From: Pseudoalteromonas sp. G4
GTDB lineage: Bacteria > Pseudomonadota > Gammaproteobacteria > Enterobacterales > Alteromonadaceae
NCBI RefSeq assembly: GCF_028875915.1
Contig: NZ_JAPEHW010000001.1
Span: 62,001-126,000 of the forward strand
Reading direction: 5' to 3'
Length of the DNA stretch: 64,000 nt
Part shown: positions 54,419 to 63,160 of the stretch, piece by piece
Layout: each line of letters opens with the position of its first letter
How positions within the stretch are numbered: position 1 is the first letter of the stretch
The notes under the pieces: model-generated
Database searches by the model: none
What the model saw: only the letters and a program-made list of their open reading frames with translations
What the model was told of the DNA's origin: nothing
Translations under genes and position numbers: made by a program

Positions 54419-56614
54419 TTAATTTAGGGTTTCTGTAATAACAGTATCGATCACATGAATAACACCATTAGTAGTGTAAATATCCTTAGTAACCACATTT
54501 GCACCTTGGATCTGTAGGGCAACTTGTGGCAGTGATACTTTCCACCAAACATTATTTGCGCCATCACCTTTAGTTTCTCCTGCAGCCATATCTTGTGCAA
54601 AGAAGTATAAAGGACGACCCATAAATGCCGCTTGTTTAGTGCCATCAGCACGTGTGATTATGCTCAGACCTTGAATATTATCTGCCATTTCATCAGTAAC
54701 TATTACTGGTGGCCACGCATCTGCACATGCATCAATACATGTACTGCTAGCTTGACCAAGGTCATTATCGAACACATATAACGTATAACCTGCTTTGTCA
54801 GAGCCATTACCACCTACGAGCATTTGACTTGCTGCATCATAAGCAACTTCATCTGACTCCGAATTGGTTGATTCGGTGTAATTGATTAGATCTACTGAAA
54901 CATCATTGTTTGCAAGAGTGTCCACGGCTTTACCATTTGCGGCAAACGCAGAAACCGAATCAATTTCAGCTGCGACAACATGTTGAAGTAATACATTTGT
55001 AAGCGCTGTGTTGTCAGCAAGGAGTGCTGAAAGCACATCATCAGGGATTTTATCAAAAGCCGCATTAGTTGGTGCGAAAACAGTATACGATTTAGTTTCA
55101 TCAGCTAACGCATCAACCAAGTTTGCAGCTTGTAATGCAGTTACAAGTGTAGAGAATTCAGGGTTAGATACAGCAACTTCAACAATGTTTTGTGTCGGTT
55201 CACCTTTAATTGACGGCGGTAAAATTACTTGGTCTACAACGTGAATTACACCATTGTTTGCAGCTACATTCGCAGCAGATACTTTTGATGCATTGATATA
55301 TAAATCAGTACCAGATAATGATAAAGCAGCCATTTGAGTATTAGCCATAGTGACTTTATTATTCTCACTATTCGCAACTGCAACAGCACCGTCTGACATT
55401 ACTTTTTCATCAGCGATTACATGGTAAAGTAACACATTTTTAAGGGCTTCAGTGTCAGCAAGTAAAGCTTCTAACGTACTTTCTGGAATTTGTGCGAAAG
55501 CTGCATCAGTAGGAGCGAAAACAGTATAAGTAGCTGATTCATCAGCAAGTACATCTGCAAGGCCTGCGGCTGCAGCAGCAATTAATAGTGTGTTAAATGC
55601 CCCGGCTTTTGATGCAACCTCAACAATATTTCCAACAGGCTCTGGTACAGTTACGTCACCCACAATAACAGCGTCAATTACATGAATAATTCCGTTAGTA
55701 GTATAGATGTCTTTGGTAATTATCTTTGCTCCACCGAACATCAGTGAATCTGTTTCAGAATTAATAGATACAGGTATTTTTGCTCCAGAGGCTGTTTCTG
55801 CTTCCATACCGTTTAACGTGTAAGCAGTAACGGAATCAACTTCGCCCACAACGACATGTTGCAATAGAATGCTGCTCAGCACATCTGTGTTTTCAAGCAA
55901 AGTGTTAATGGTTTCTTCACCTAAAAGTGCAAAAGCATCATCGGTAGGTGCAAATACAGTGTAAGATTTTGATTCATCAGCAAGTACTGTGTCTAGGTTT
56001 GTTGCTTGTAGGGCGGCAACTAAGGTGTTAAATGTACCTGCTGCAACAGCCGTTTCTACTATATTACTAGTTGGCATGTCTTTGTCTTGAGGTGGCATCA
56101 AAACAGCGTCGATAACATGAATAATGCCATTGTCGGCCATAATATCCGTTGCGGTAACTGTCACAGTGTTAACAAGCAAGCTGTCACCGTCTAGTGATAA
56201 GCCAACGTAATCGCCATTGACCATTTCAACCTTTGAACCTGCACTAGAAATTGCTGCAGACGCATCAACTTTACTACCGATCACGTGATAGGTAAGAATA
56301 TCTGTCAGCGTATCCGTATCAGCAAGTAAGGCGTCTAAGGTGCCTTCGGGTAAGAGTTCAAACGCGGCATCAGTTGGTGCGAACACAGTAAAATTCCCGT
56401 CAGTGTTTGCAAGGGTTTCATCAAGACCTGTAGCCTCTAATGCAGCGACAAGTGTTGTAAAATTACCATCATTTACTGCAACATCAACCACGGTAGTGGC
56501 TGAAGGCTCTGGGATGGTGGGTATTTCGACTTTTTCGTTGTTGTCATCGTCATTACACCCAGTTACCACGAGCATTGATGACACTAAGAGTGCAGATTTC
56601 AGTAAATTTCTCAC
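54419..56614 (-). CDS. Fasciclin-domain lipoprotein with four repeats and a nested domain
   Basis: 731 residues. GTG start with AAAGGA eight bases upstream, and a lipobox VTGC (Cys20). Four fasciclin (FAS1) domains lie at about 42-175, 182-318, 326-460 and 468-731, each with TVFAPTDAAF-type H1 and DIYTTNGIIHVIDAVI-type H2 segments. In the fourth, about 115 residues (YTLYVFDNDLGQASSTCIDA to NVWWKVSLP, with CIDACADAWPP) are inserted before the last strands. The insert matches the COG4315/Lipoprotein_15 repeat. Probably an adhesion or matrix lipoprotein on the outer membrane. Confidence 0.88.
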   Translation of the reverse strand: MRNLLKSALLVSSMLVVTGCNDDDNNEKVEIPTIPEPSATTVVDVAVNDGNFTTLVAALEATGLDETLANTDGNFTVFAPTDAAFELLPEGTLDALLADTDTLTDILTYHVIGSKVDASAAISSAGSKVEMVNGDYVGLSLDGDSLLVNTVTVTATDIMADNGIIHVIDAVLMPPQDKDMPTSNIVETAVAAGTFNTLVAALQATNLDTVLADESKSYTVFAPTDDAFALLGEETINTLLENTDVLSSILLQHVVVGEVDSVTAYTLNGMEAETASGAKIPVSINSETDSLMFGGAKIITKDIYTTNGIIHVIDAVIVGDVTVPEPVGNIVEVASKAGAFNTLLIAAAAAGLADVLADESATYTVFAPTDAAFAQIPESTLEALLADTEALKNVLLYHVIADEKVMSDGAVAVANSENNKVTMANTQMAALSLSGTDLYINASKVSAANVAANNGVIHVVDQVILPPSIKGEPTQNIVEVAVSNPEFSTLVTALQAANLVDALADETKSYTVFAPTNAAFDKIPDDVLSALLADNTALTNVLLQHVVAAEIDSVSAFAANGKAVDTLANNDVSVDLINYTESTNSESDEVAYDAASQMLVGGNGSDKAGYTLYVFDNDLGQASSTCIDACADAWPPVIVTDEMADNIQGLSIITRADGTKQAAFMGRPLYFFAQDMAAGETKGDGANNVWWKVSLPQVALQIQGANVVTKDIYTTNGVIHVIDTVITETLN

Positions 56615-56828
56615 AGTGTTTATCCTTTTAAATAATTAACTGGCGATATTTTGTACGCACAAAAAATTTAAGTAGATCAAAGATTCTAAAGTTATTTATT
56701 ATTCAGTTAATAAAAGAGGTTATTCTGTGAAAGATAAATAAATAGATTTTTGTAATATTTCAGATTGTTACTAAACTTAAAAATAGGGTTTTAATACTCT
56801 GGTATTTCGCAATTGCAAGGAAAGCGGC

Positions 56829-58037
56829 ATGCATAAAAATTTAATTAGAATCGCAATTGTTGATGACAGTAAAACCATGTTATTAACACTAAAAGCAATG
56901 CTTAATGGGCTCGGTTATCCCAATATTGAGACCTTCTCTTCTGCGCGCTTAGCGTTTGGAATAGTGGAAAAAGATGTTAATGCGTTTCACTGTATTTTAA
57001 CTGATTTAAATATGCCAGAGTACGATGGTATGGCGTTTATTCGTCAACTTGGAGAAATAGGTTACCCCGGTGGCGTTGCTATTGTTTCTGAAATGGATGA
57101 GCGAGTGATTGCACTTGCGGCGGATTTAGCAAAAATTCATCATATTAGGTTAATCGGCAATCTTTCAAAGCCTGTCAGTATTAAACAAATTGAAATGGTG
57201 TTAGACCGGCTTAGCACGTTGAATGTCATTAAACAACAAACACTGCAATACCTTTCTGAACAAGAACTTATTGATGCTATTGAAAACCAGCAAATCGAAC
57301 CTTACTACCAACCTAAAATTAATAGTATTACAAATCGAGTTGAAAGCCTTGAAATCTTAGCGCGTATTGTCAAACCAGGCCACATAGATGCGATTTTACC
57401 GCAACATTTTTTACCAACGGCTGTTGCGTTAGGTATCGAAAACATTGTCACATTCCAGTTGGTTGAAAAGGCTGCAAGGCATTACTCTGAACTTAAAGTT
57501 CTTTTTGATCATGATTTTAAGTTAGCAATTAATTTGTCGCCAAAACAAATGCAGGATTATTTTTGTGCTCAGCAAATGGCCACGATTTTATGTGTAAACG
57601 GCTTAGAACCTAATCAATTTATTATTGAAGTAACTGAAGAATATGCACTTAGAACACCTGAGCAACTAGAAACACTTAACCGCTTACGTATGAGTGGTTA
57701 TGGCATTGCGCTAGATGATTTTGGCACCGGTTTTACTAATTTAAATCAGCTTAGAACATTACCATTTACTGAAATAAAAATTGATCGCAGTTTTATCTCA
57801 AGTATTCGTGATGACAAATTCTCGCAAGTTATCGTTAAGTCATTAATCGATGTGGCAAAAGAGCAAAAAGTAGAACTAGTTGCTGAAGGTGTTGAAGATG
57901 TTGAAGATTTAGAATATCTGCAAAAAAGTGAGATTGGGATTTTACTACAAGGTTTTTTTATTTGCCGGCCTAAACCAATTAAAGAAGTTATACGTTGGTA
58001 TGCAAAATGGAAACAAATGACCGAAACACCTCTTTAA
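56829..58037 (+). CDS. Receiver-EAL response regulator
   Basis: 402 residues: CheY-like receiver (about 5-125; acidic pair VDDSK, phospho-acceptor Asp59 in ILTDLNMPEYDGM, Lys in NLSKPV) followed by an EAL domain (about 145-395). The motif reads EIL; AINLSPKQM, IIEVTEE, DDFGTGFTN, KIDRSFI and AEGVED are present. The plan equals VieA/RocR-type c-di-GMP phosphodiesterases without the DNA-binding part. No adjacent kinase gene. AAGGAAAG precedes the ATG. Confidence 0.92.
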   Translation: MHKNLIRIAIVDDSKTMLLTLKAMLNGLGYPNIETFSSARLAFGIVEKDVNAFHCILTDLNMPEYDGMAFIRQLGEIGYPGGVAIVSEMDERVIALAADLAKIHHIRLIGNLSKPVSIKQIEMVLDRLSTLNVIKQQTLQYLSEQELIDAIENQQIEPYYQPKINSITNRVESLEILARIVKPGHIDAILPQHFLPTAVALGIENIVTFQLVEKAARHYSELKVLFDHDFKLAINLSPKQMQDYFCAQQMATILCVNGLEPNQFIIEVTEEYALRTPEQLETLNRLRMSGYGIALDDFGTGFTNLNQLRTLPFTEIKIDRSFISSIRDDKFSQVIVKSLIDVAKEQKVELVAEGVEDVEDLEYLQKSEIGILLQGFFICRPKPIKEVIRWYAKWKQMTETPL

Positions 58038-58150
58038 ATGAGTTCATAAATAATAGTCATGATATCTAAATAAAAAAACCTTAAACACTGTTCTTTCGAC
58101 TTAAACCACTATAAAGTAATGTTGTTTTTATGGCTTTAAGGAAAAAGCGA

Positions 58151-58951
58151 ATGAAAGTAACTTATCCACTCATCAGTTTTACGATTTTATCTTCACTGAC
58201 TTCTTTTAATTCAATAGCAGCCGATACTGCTGACATTGCTAAAAAACTGCAAAACCCAGTTGCTGATATGATCAGTGTGCCTGTGCAATTTAATTATGAT
58301 CAAAATATTGGTTTAAACGATCAAGGTGAACGCTGGCTTACCAATATTCAGCCAGTGGTACCGTTTGATTTAAATGACGACTGGAATTTAATATCGCGCA
58401 CCATTATTCCTGTGGTTAATCAAGATTTTGGCAATTTTACGGAATCAGGTATTGGCGACATCGTGCAAAGCTACTTCTTTTCACCAAAAGAAGTTACTGA
58501 CAATGGCTGGATTTGGGGTGCTGGTCCTGTTTTGATGTTTCCTACGGCTTCTGAGCCTATGTTTGGTACTGAAAACTGGGGAATAGGGCCTACCGCAGTT
58601 GTGTTAAAGCAAGATAACGGTTGGACATATGGCGCTTTAGCTAACCACATTTGGGGCTTTGGTGCTGATGAAAAGAAAGGCGAAACAGATGTAAATGCGA
58701 CCTTTATACAACCTTTTATTGGCTATACATGGCCATCTGCAACATCGCTATTTTTAAACAGTGAAACTACAATTGATTGGGAAAATGATGTTGAATCAGT
58801 ACCTATCAATTTGGTAGCAAGCCAAGTAGTTAAATTTGGTGACAATGTATTTAGCATTGGAGGTGGTTTGCGCTACTGGGCAAAATCACCAGATCCGGCT
58901 GCCGAAGGGTTAGGCGTACGCTTAATGGTAACTTGGTTAATTCCTCAGTAG
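58151..58951 (+). CDS. Exported beta-barrel-like protein (transporter family, phenol-degradation MetA type)
   Basis: About 266 residues. The ATG at 58151 has AAGGA eight bases upstream and a signal peptide (cleavage after NSIAA); the ATG at 58130 has neither. The rest is short amphipathic strands with GIGDIVQSYFFSP, GAGPVLMFPTA, NWGIGPTAVVLKQDNGWTYG and IGGGLRYWAKSP, as in proteins annotated as transporters or MetA-pathway outer-membrane proteins. It probably forms an outer-membrane barrel. Substrate unknown. Monocistronic. Confidence 0.8.
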   Translation: MKVTYPLISFTILSSLTSFNSIAADTADIAKKLQNPVADMISVPVQFNYDQNIGLNDQGERWLTNIQPVVPFDLNDDWNLISRTIIPVVNQDFGNFTESGIGDIVQSYFFSPKEVTDNGWIWGAGPVLMFPTASEPMFGTENWGIGPTAVVLKQDNGWTYGALANHIWGFGADEKKGETDVNATFIQPFIGYTWPSATSLFLNSETTIDWENDVESVPINLVASQVVKFGDNVFSIGGGLRYWAKSPDPAAEGLGVRLMVTWLIPQ

Positions 58952-58975
58952 GTTTAAGTAATGTTTTAGTGATCT

Positions 58976-58993
58976 GTTAGCTTTAAAGCTAAC
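58976..58993. other. Perfect palindrome at the junction of convergent genes
   Basis: GTTAGCTTTAAAGCTAAC, 18 bp, no T-run. It overlaps the last codons of the binding-protein gene and may help 3' end formation. Confidence 0.35.
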
Positions 58994-59837
58994 GGAGCAC
59001 TAACCAATCTTTAACTTGATGATTAATAAAGCCGCTTTGACGGTATGCTTTTTCTATTTGGCCTTTTTCACGAAGAATCGAAAGGCCTTTCTCAATTATT
59101 TCAAAAACCTGTTTGTTTTCTTTTTTTGAATTTGACACCACAAAGTGCCGACTGCCAGGAAGCTTAACTTTAAAACCTTTGATTGGCACAAATCGTTTGC
59201 CGTCCTGTGTGAAACTCAGGTCACTTGTATTATAAAATGCAGCTAACATCACATCGCTACGACCCTTAATAATCATATCGGTCATCTGTGTGAATTGACT
59301 TACATTATCAAGGTGTTTAAAGCCAATCGCCGACATAATTTTCCAGTCAACTTGCCAGTGTTGGTTTGATATAGCGTGTAACTGCCTTAAATCAGCAAGT
59401 TCAGTTACAGCAGTTGCTTTTTTATTTTCTTCAGAAGTATAAAACCCAGCTTCAGCCTCGCCATTGCGAAGCAGTGGTGAGGTAATAAATACACTTTCTT
59501 TAATCGATAACGCATCCGATTGCCAAATAGCGGTGACACTTAAATCTAACATGCCTTGCTCTAATAATCGTAAACGTCTTTTATAATGGTCCGCTTGAAC
59601 AAATTCAATTTTGCCATCATAACCGCCGTAATAAAGAGCCTGTAAAAGCAATACTTGTTCGATTACATCACGATAGGCAAGTGGTCCAGAGTAATCAGTG
59701 ATTGATTGAATAGGGCGGTTGTTTATGAACTGTTCGACATGCGTCTGTCCTTCAAGTTGAACACCAATGCGAAGAGCGGCATTAACATATGGCGAAACCA
59801 AACAACATAACACTGCACAGAAAAGCCAAATACGCAT
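58989..59837 (-). CDS. Periplasmic solute-binding (SBP family 3-like) protein
   Basis: 282 residues with a signal peptide (cleavage after YVNA) and a two-lobe type II binding-protein pattern (LEQGMLDLSVTAIWQSDALS, VMLAAFYNTSDLSFTQDGKRF, NKQVFEIIEKGLSILREKGQIEKAYRQSG with breaks). It resembles family 3 amino-acid binding proteins and the periplasmic sensor modules of c-di-GMP proteins, but no ABC partners are adjacent. It may be an orphan binding protein or a sensor accessory. AGGA precedes the ATG. Confidence 0.8.
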   Translation of the reverse strand: MRIWLFCAVLCCLVSPYVNAALRIGVQLEGQTHVEQFINNRPIQSITDYSGPLAYRDVIEQVLLLQALYYGGYDGKIEFVQADHYKRRLRLLEQGMLDLSVTAIWQSDALSIKESVFITSPLLRNGEAEAGFYTSEENKKATAVTELADLRQLHAISNQHWQVDWKIMSAIGFKHLDNVSQFTQMTDMIIKGRSDVMLAAFYNTSDLSFTQDGKRFVPIKGFKVKLPGSRHFVVSNSKKENKQVFEIIEKGLSILREKGQIEKAYRQSGFINHQVKDWLVLR

Positions 59838-60019
59838 CTTGAATCCTTTTACATATATAAATCCTATTTACAACAATGATTTAATCATAATTATTATGTT
59901 AAAGCAGCTTTAGCGTTTAATTTTATAAAAAATAATCATTAGGTTAGAAGTAGGTTGAGTTGTAAATAAAGTCATAAAAACAGCAATGGAATAAAGGTTT
60001 TCAATTTTTATATTGTATC

Positions 60020-60242
60020 TTGCTTATAATTCAGGCACAGTTTCCGTACTTACCTTTTTGGAGTCGACGCCGACATGAACAACTAACTCCCATACAACAC
60101 AAACATTTTGTTTTCTGTTCGGGATTAGTGGGCGTTACTTCGTCGATTTTCTATCAATTTTTTGTATGTTTTAACAACATAAAACTACGACAATTAGCGC
60201 CATAACGCTTATCCCGTTTTACTTTTGTAAAGGGAGGCTGTT
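60020..60242 (+). promoter_or_regulatory. Long structured leader of the ABC-F gene (possible attenuator)
   Basis: The -10 TATAAT at 60025-60030 implies a leader of about 205 bases. It contains a tiny frame ATG-AAC-AAC-TAA (60075-60086) with GGAG 11 bases upstream. A long-range stem joins 60120-60137 (CGGGATTAG-TGG-GCGTTA) to 60203-60216 (TAACGCTTATCCCG) and is followed by TTTTACTTTT. The stem-plus-T layout looks like a terminator just before the AGGGAGG ribosome-binding site. Ribosome-mediated attenuation is known for several antibiotic-resistance ABC-F genes; the match here is inference. The rest of the 59838-60242 gap holds nothing else I can name. Confidence 0.5.
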
Positions 60243-61814
60243 ATGCCACACATTATTATTTCAAATTTCACTAAGCAACTTGGCAATAAAGTTTTATTCA
60301 ATAATCTTAATTTGACACTTCAAAACGGCGTTTATGGCATTGTTGGTAGCAATGGTTCGGGCAAATCGACATTTTTAAATGCATTAAATGAAGTAAATCT
60401 GGGCACTAATACCATTCAGTTGTTTGGTATGAGTATTTTGTTTTCACAACTATCAACAATACCAAATCAAAATATAGCTCAATACCTAGGTGTAGATAAG
60501 CAGCTAAAAGCGTTTAATCAAATCGAAGCGGGTATTGCAAAAGATACTGATTTTGAATTACTTAATGAACAATGGCATTTACCACATAAAGTGAATGCTT
60601 TATTAGCTGAGCTAGGATTACCAGAAGACCCTTTTATGTCATGTAAAAATTTAAGTGGGGGGCAATTAGCACGGTTAAAATTGCATTTATGTTTTGCTAG
60701 TGATGCAAATATTTTACTGTTGGATGAGCCTTCTAATCACTTAGATAGTAAAGGCAAAGAGTGGCTGATTTCATCCATAAACAAGTTTAAAGGGCTGGTG
60801 TTAATTGCAAGTCATGATGAGCAGGTATTGAGTTGTGTAGATAACATTTTGCACTTTAATAATAACAGTGTTCAAAGTTACCCTATGGACTATCAAACGT
60901 TCAAAAAGCACTTTACCAGTCAACAGGCGTCTTTATTAGCTAAAATAGATCATGAAAAGGCGGCGCAAAGAAAGCTTAAAAAAGTAGCTCAGCAAAGCCT
61001 CGAAAAAGCCCAGCAGCGTGCTGCACAAGGGAAGAAATTACGCGCGTCAGGCAGCCAAGCCAAAGTGCTATTAGATGCTAAAAAGAATGCTGCCGATAAA
61101 ACAAAAAGCAGGCTTATATCGATGCAGCAACATCGATTAAGTGATGCAAAAGAAAAACTGGCAAACCTCACAACACAGCAATCTTCGTCTAAATCACAAC
61201 ATTTTTACCTTAACCAAGCGGAGCATCATAAAGAGAGTACTTTGCTTACAATAGAAGATTGGCAATGTGCTTATTTAAATAGCTCAAGTGTCTCGTTTAC
61301 AGTAAAACAAACAAATCGAATTTGGCTAAAAGGGCCAAACGGTTCAGGCAAGTCAACGCTATTAAAAGCTCTCACAGATGCAGAGAGTACCTCGCCATTT
61401 ATTACTTTTAAAAGTGGTGACATTACCTATTTAGATCAACATTATGTGTGGTTAGATAGGTTTTCTTCAAGCCTAGACGCCTTAATGACGATATCTAGTA
61501 ATTTGACTGAGCAACAAGCAAGAAGCTTGCTTGCAGGCGTAGGTTTTAAAGGTGATAAGGTTTTTTCAAACACATTAAGCTTAAGCGGCGGTGAAAAAAT
61601 GAAACTGGCGATGCTATGTGTAAGTTATGCCAAAGAAAATGCGTTATTATTGTTAGACGAGCCAGACAACCATTTAGATATTGAATCTAAAGCGAAGTTA
61701 ACAAAGGCGTTATCGCGCTTTATACTTGTAAGCCATGATATTAATTTTGTAAATTCATTGAATATCAATATGATAATAGATATACAGGTTGGGCATACTT
61801 TTGCAGTAAATTAA
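60243..61814 (+). CDS. ABC-F family ATPase
   Basis: 523 residues with two ATP-binding domains and no membrane part. Domain 1: Walker A GSNGSGKST, signature LSGGQLARLKL, Walker B ILLLDEPSNHLD. Domain 2: Walker A GPNGSGKST, signature LSGGEKMKLAM, Walker B LLLLDEPDNHLD. A basic coiled-coil linker (about 225-310) joins them, as in ribosome-acting ABC-F proteins. It works at the ribosome as a translation factor or in antibiotic protection; which of these is unknown. AGGGAGG precedes the ATG after a long structured leader. Confidence 0.92.
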   Translation: MPHIIISNFTKQLGNKVLFNNLNLTLQNGVYGIVGSNGSGKSTFLNALNEVNLGTNTIQLFGMSILFSQLSTIPNQNIAQYLGVDKQLKAFNQIEAGIAKDTDFELLNEQWHLPHKVNALLAELGLPEDPFMSCKNLSGGQLARLKLHLCFASDANILLLDEPSNHLDSKGKEWLISSINKFKGLVLIASHDEQVLSCVDNILHFNNNSVQSYPMDYQTFKKHFTSQQASLLAKIDHEKAAQRKLKKVAQQSLEKAQQRAAQGKKLRASGSQAKVLLDAKKNAADKTKSRLISMQQHRLSDAKEKLANLTTQQSSSKSQHFYLNQAEHHKESTLLTIEDWQCAYLNSSSVSFTVKQTNRIWLKGPNGSGKSTLLKALTDAESTSPFITFKSGDITYLDQHYVWLDRFSSSLDALMTISSNLTEQQARSLLAGVGFKGDKVFSNTLSLSGGEKMKLAMLCVSYAKENALLLLDEPDNHLDIESKAKLTKALSRFILVSHDINFVNSLNINMIIDIQVGHTFAVN

Positions 61815-61982
61815 AAATGCTGCTCTGTAGTAACATTTGAAATATTGATGCTCTAAGAGCCTATTTATATTTGCACTGCAATACTATTTTAAGGCGGTGT
61901 GTTATTAGTGATTGCTTGGTAAAGTCAAACGCGTCTTTTTACCTCTAAATCAATGAATTCATAACTTCAGCACAGGTGCTTT

Positions 61983-62495
61983 TTGCTTAAATTAAGACCA
62001 TTAACAATCGATGATAAAGACGCACTCGTTAATTACTTAAACGATGCGTCTGTCACACAGTATTTATCAAGTAATATTCCATCTCCTTATACACAAGAAG
62101 ATGCAATTTGGTTTATCACCAAAGGCAGTTTAGAAAATGCGATGGTTAGAGCAATAGAACGAAACGGTAAATTGTGTGGTGTCATTGGCGTATATTTAAA
62201 ACAAGCTGAATATGCGCATAGCGCTGAAATTGGTTATTGGATAGGGAAAAAGTTTTGGCAACAAGGGATTGCAACAACTGCGGTTAAACTATTTGTTGAT
62301 GATATTTTTAGTAAAACCCAGATTTCACGAATTTATAATCCTGTAACGAGTGCAAATATCGGGTCCATCCGGGTTATGGAAAAAGCAGGGTTTGTAAGGG
62401 AAGGTGTGTTAAAACAGTCTGTTAAACATCAGGGCAAATTGTATGATGAATACTTTTACGCCATAACCAAAACGTTTAAAAGCGAAGGTGATTAG
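61983..62495 (+). CDS. GNAT N-acetyltransferase, RimJ/RimL type
   Basis: 170 residues from a TTG with AGGTG nearby. N-terminal LKLRPLTIDDKDALVNYLND, acetyl-CoA motif EIGYWIGKKFWQQGIATTAV (Q-Q-G-I-A) and motif B NIGSIRVMEKAGFVREGVLK are typical of RimJ/RimL-like enzymes that acetylate amines or N-termini. It is unrelated in detail to the acetyltransferase at 2506-3024 apart from the shared family. Substrate unknown. A hairpin covers its stop codon. Confidence 0.87.
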   Translation: MLKLRPLTIDDKDALVNYLNDASVTQYLSSNIPSPYTQEDAIWFITKGSLENAMVRAIERNGKLCGVIGVYLKQAEYAHSAEIGYWIGKKFWQQGIATTAVKLFVDDIFSKTQISRIYNPVTSANIGSIRVMEKAGFVREGVLKQSVKHQGKLYDEYFYAITKTFKSEGD

Positions 62496-62510
62496 TAAAT
62501 CACCTTCGCT
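62481..62510. terminator. Perfect 12-bp hairpin over the acetyltransferase stop
   Basis: AGCGAAGGTGAT-TAGTAA-ATCACCTTCGCT, with weak T-runs (GTTTATTG on plus, TTTAAAC on minus). Likely a terminator for one or both convergent acetyltransferase genes. Confidence 0.6.
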
Positions 62511-62520
62511 GTTTATTGTT

Positions 62521-62571
62521 AGTCTAAACTCGGGCTAAGAAGTTAACTCGCAATTTTTTCCGAGCTCAGGT
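62521..62571. repeat. Dispersed repeat, internally deleted copy
   Basis: CTAAACTCGGG-CTAAGAAGTTAACT-CGCAATTTTTT joined to CCGAGCTCAGGT. These are the two ends of the 44116-44312 element with about 145 internal bases missing. It lies between convergent acetyltransferase genes. Confidence 0.55.
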
Positions 62572-62574
62572 GAG

Positions 62575-63063
62575 TTATGCTTTAACCTTTTCAGCGAATC
62601 GTAAAAGAGTATCACCACTCATACGGTAGCCAATCCATTCATGTTGAGGCTCTGCACCCAGCGATTCATAAAATTCACGTGATGGTGTGTTCCAATCTAA
62701 ACAGCTCCATTCAAATCGACCGCAGCCTTTTTCAACAGCGATTTCTGCTAAGTGTTTTAATAGTGCAATGCCAGCACCCTTACCACGATGCTCTGGTGAA
62801 ACATAGAGATCTTCGAGGTATAAACCAGGTTTAGCAAGCCATGTTGAATAGTTGTAGAAGAACACAGAAAAACCAATTGCTTTACCCTCTAATTCACAAA
62901 TTAAACCGTGAACACCTGAGTGCTCAGCAAACATAGTCTGTTTAATGGTGTCAGGTGTGGCTAATACTTCATGTTCAGCTTTTTCATAAATCGCTAGCTC
63001 TTTAATGAAATACAAAATTGTGTCGACATCGTTTATCGTTGCTGGACGAATAGTTAAGCTCAT
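62575..63063 (-). CDS. GNAT N-acetyltransferase, diamine/SSAT-like
   Basis: 162 residues from the ATG at 63063 (GAGG five bases upstream; a longer frame to 63195 is not needed). N-terminus MSLTIRPATINDVDTILYFI, then LEDLYVSPEHRGKGAGIALLK (acetyl-CoA motif A) and GRFEWSCLDWNTPSREFYESLGAEPQ (motif B). This layout is that of spermidine/thialysine-type N-acetyltransferases. It is divergent from the LysR gene at 63161 with 97 bp between starts, so that LysR may regulate it. Confidence 0.88.
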   Translation of the reverse strand: MSLTIRPATINDVDTILYFIKELAIYEKAEHEVLATPDTIKQTMFAEHSGVHGLICELEGKAIGFSVFFYNYSTWLAKPGLYLEDLYVSPEHRGKGAGIALLKHLAEIAVEKGCGRFEWSCLDWNTPSREFYESLGAEPQHEWIGYRMSGDTLLRFAEKVKA

Positions 63064-63160
63064 GGAAACCTCATCTAGTAAATTTGCAGCTAGTTTATGT
63101 TTAAATGGATAATGAAACCAATGCATAATAAACATAAATACATGAATATTGATCATAATT

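Noticed and set aside
60020-60205. 61-codon frame in the ABC-F leader
   Set aside because: It overlaps the structured leader, has no ribosome-binding site and no protein-like pattern. The leader reading is preferred.
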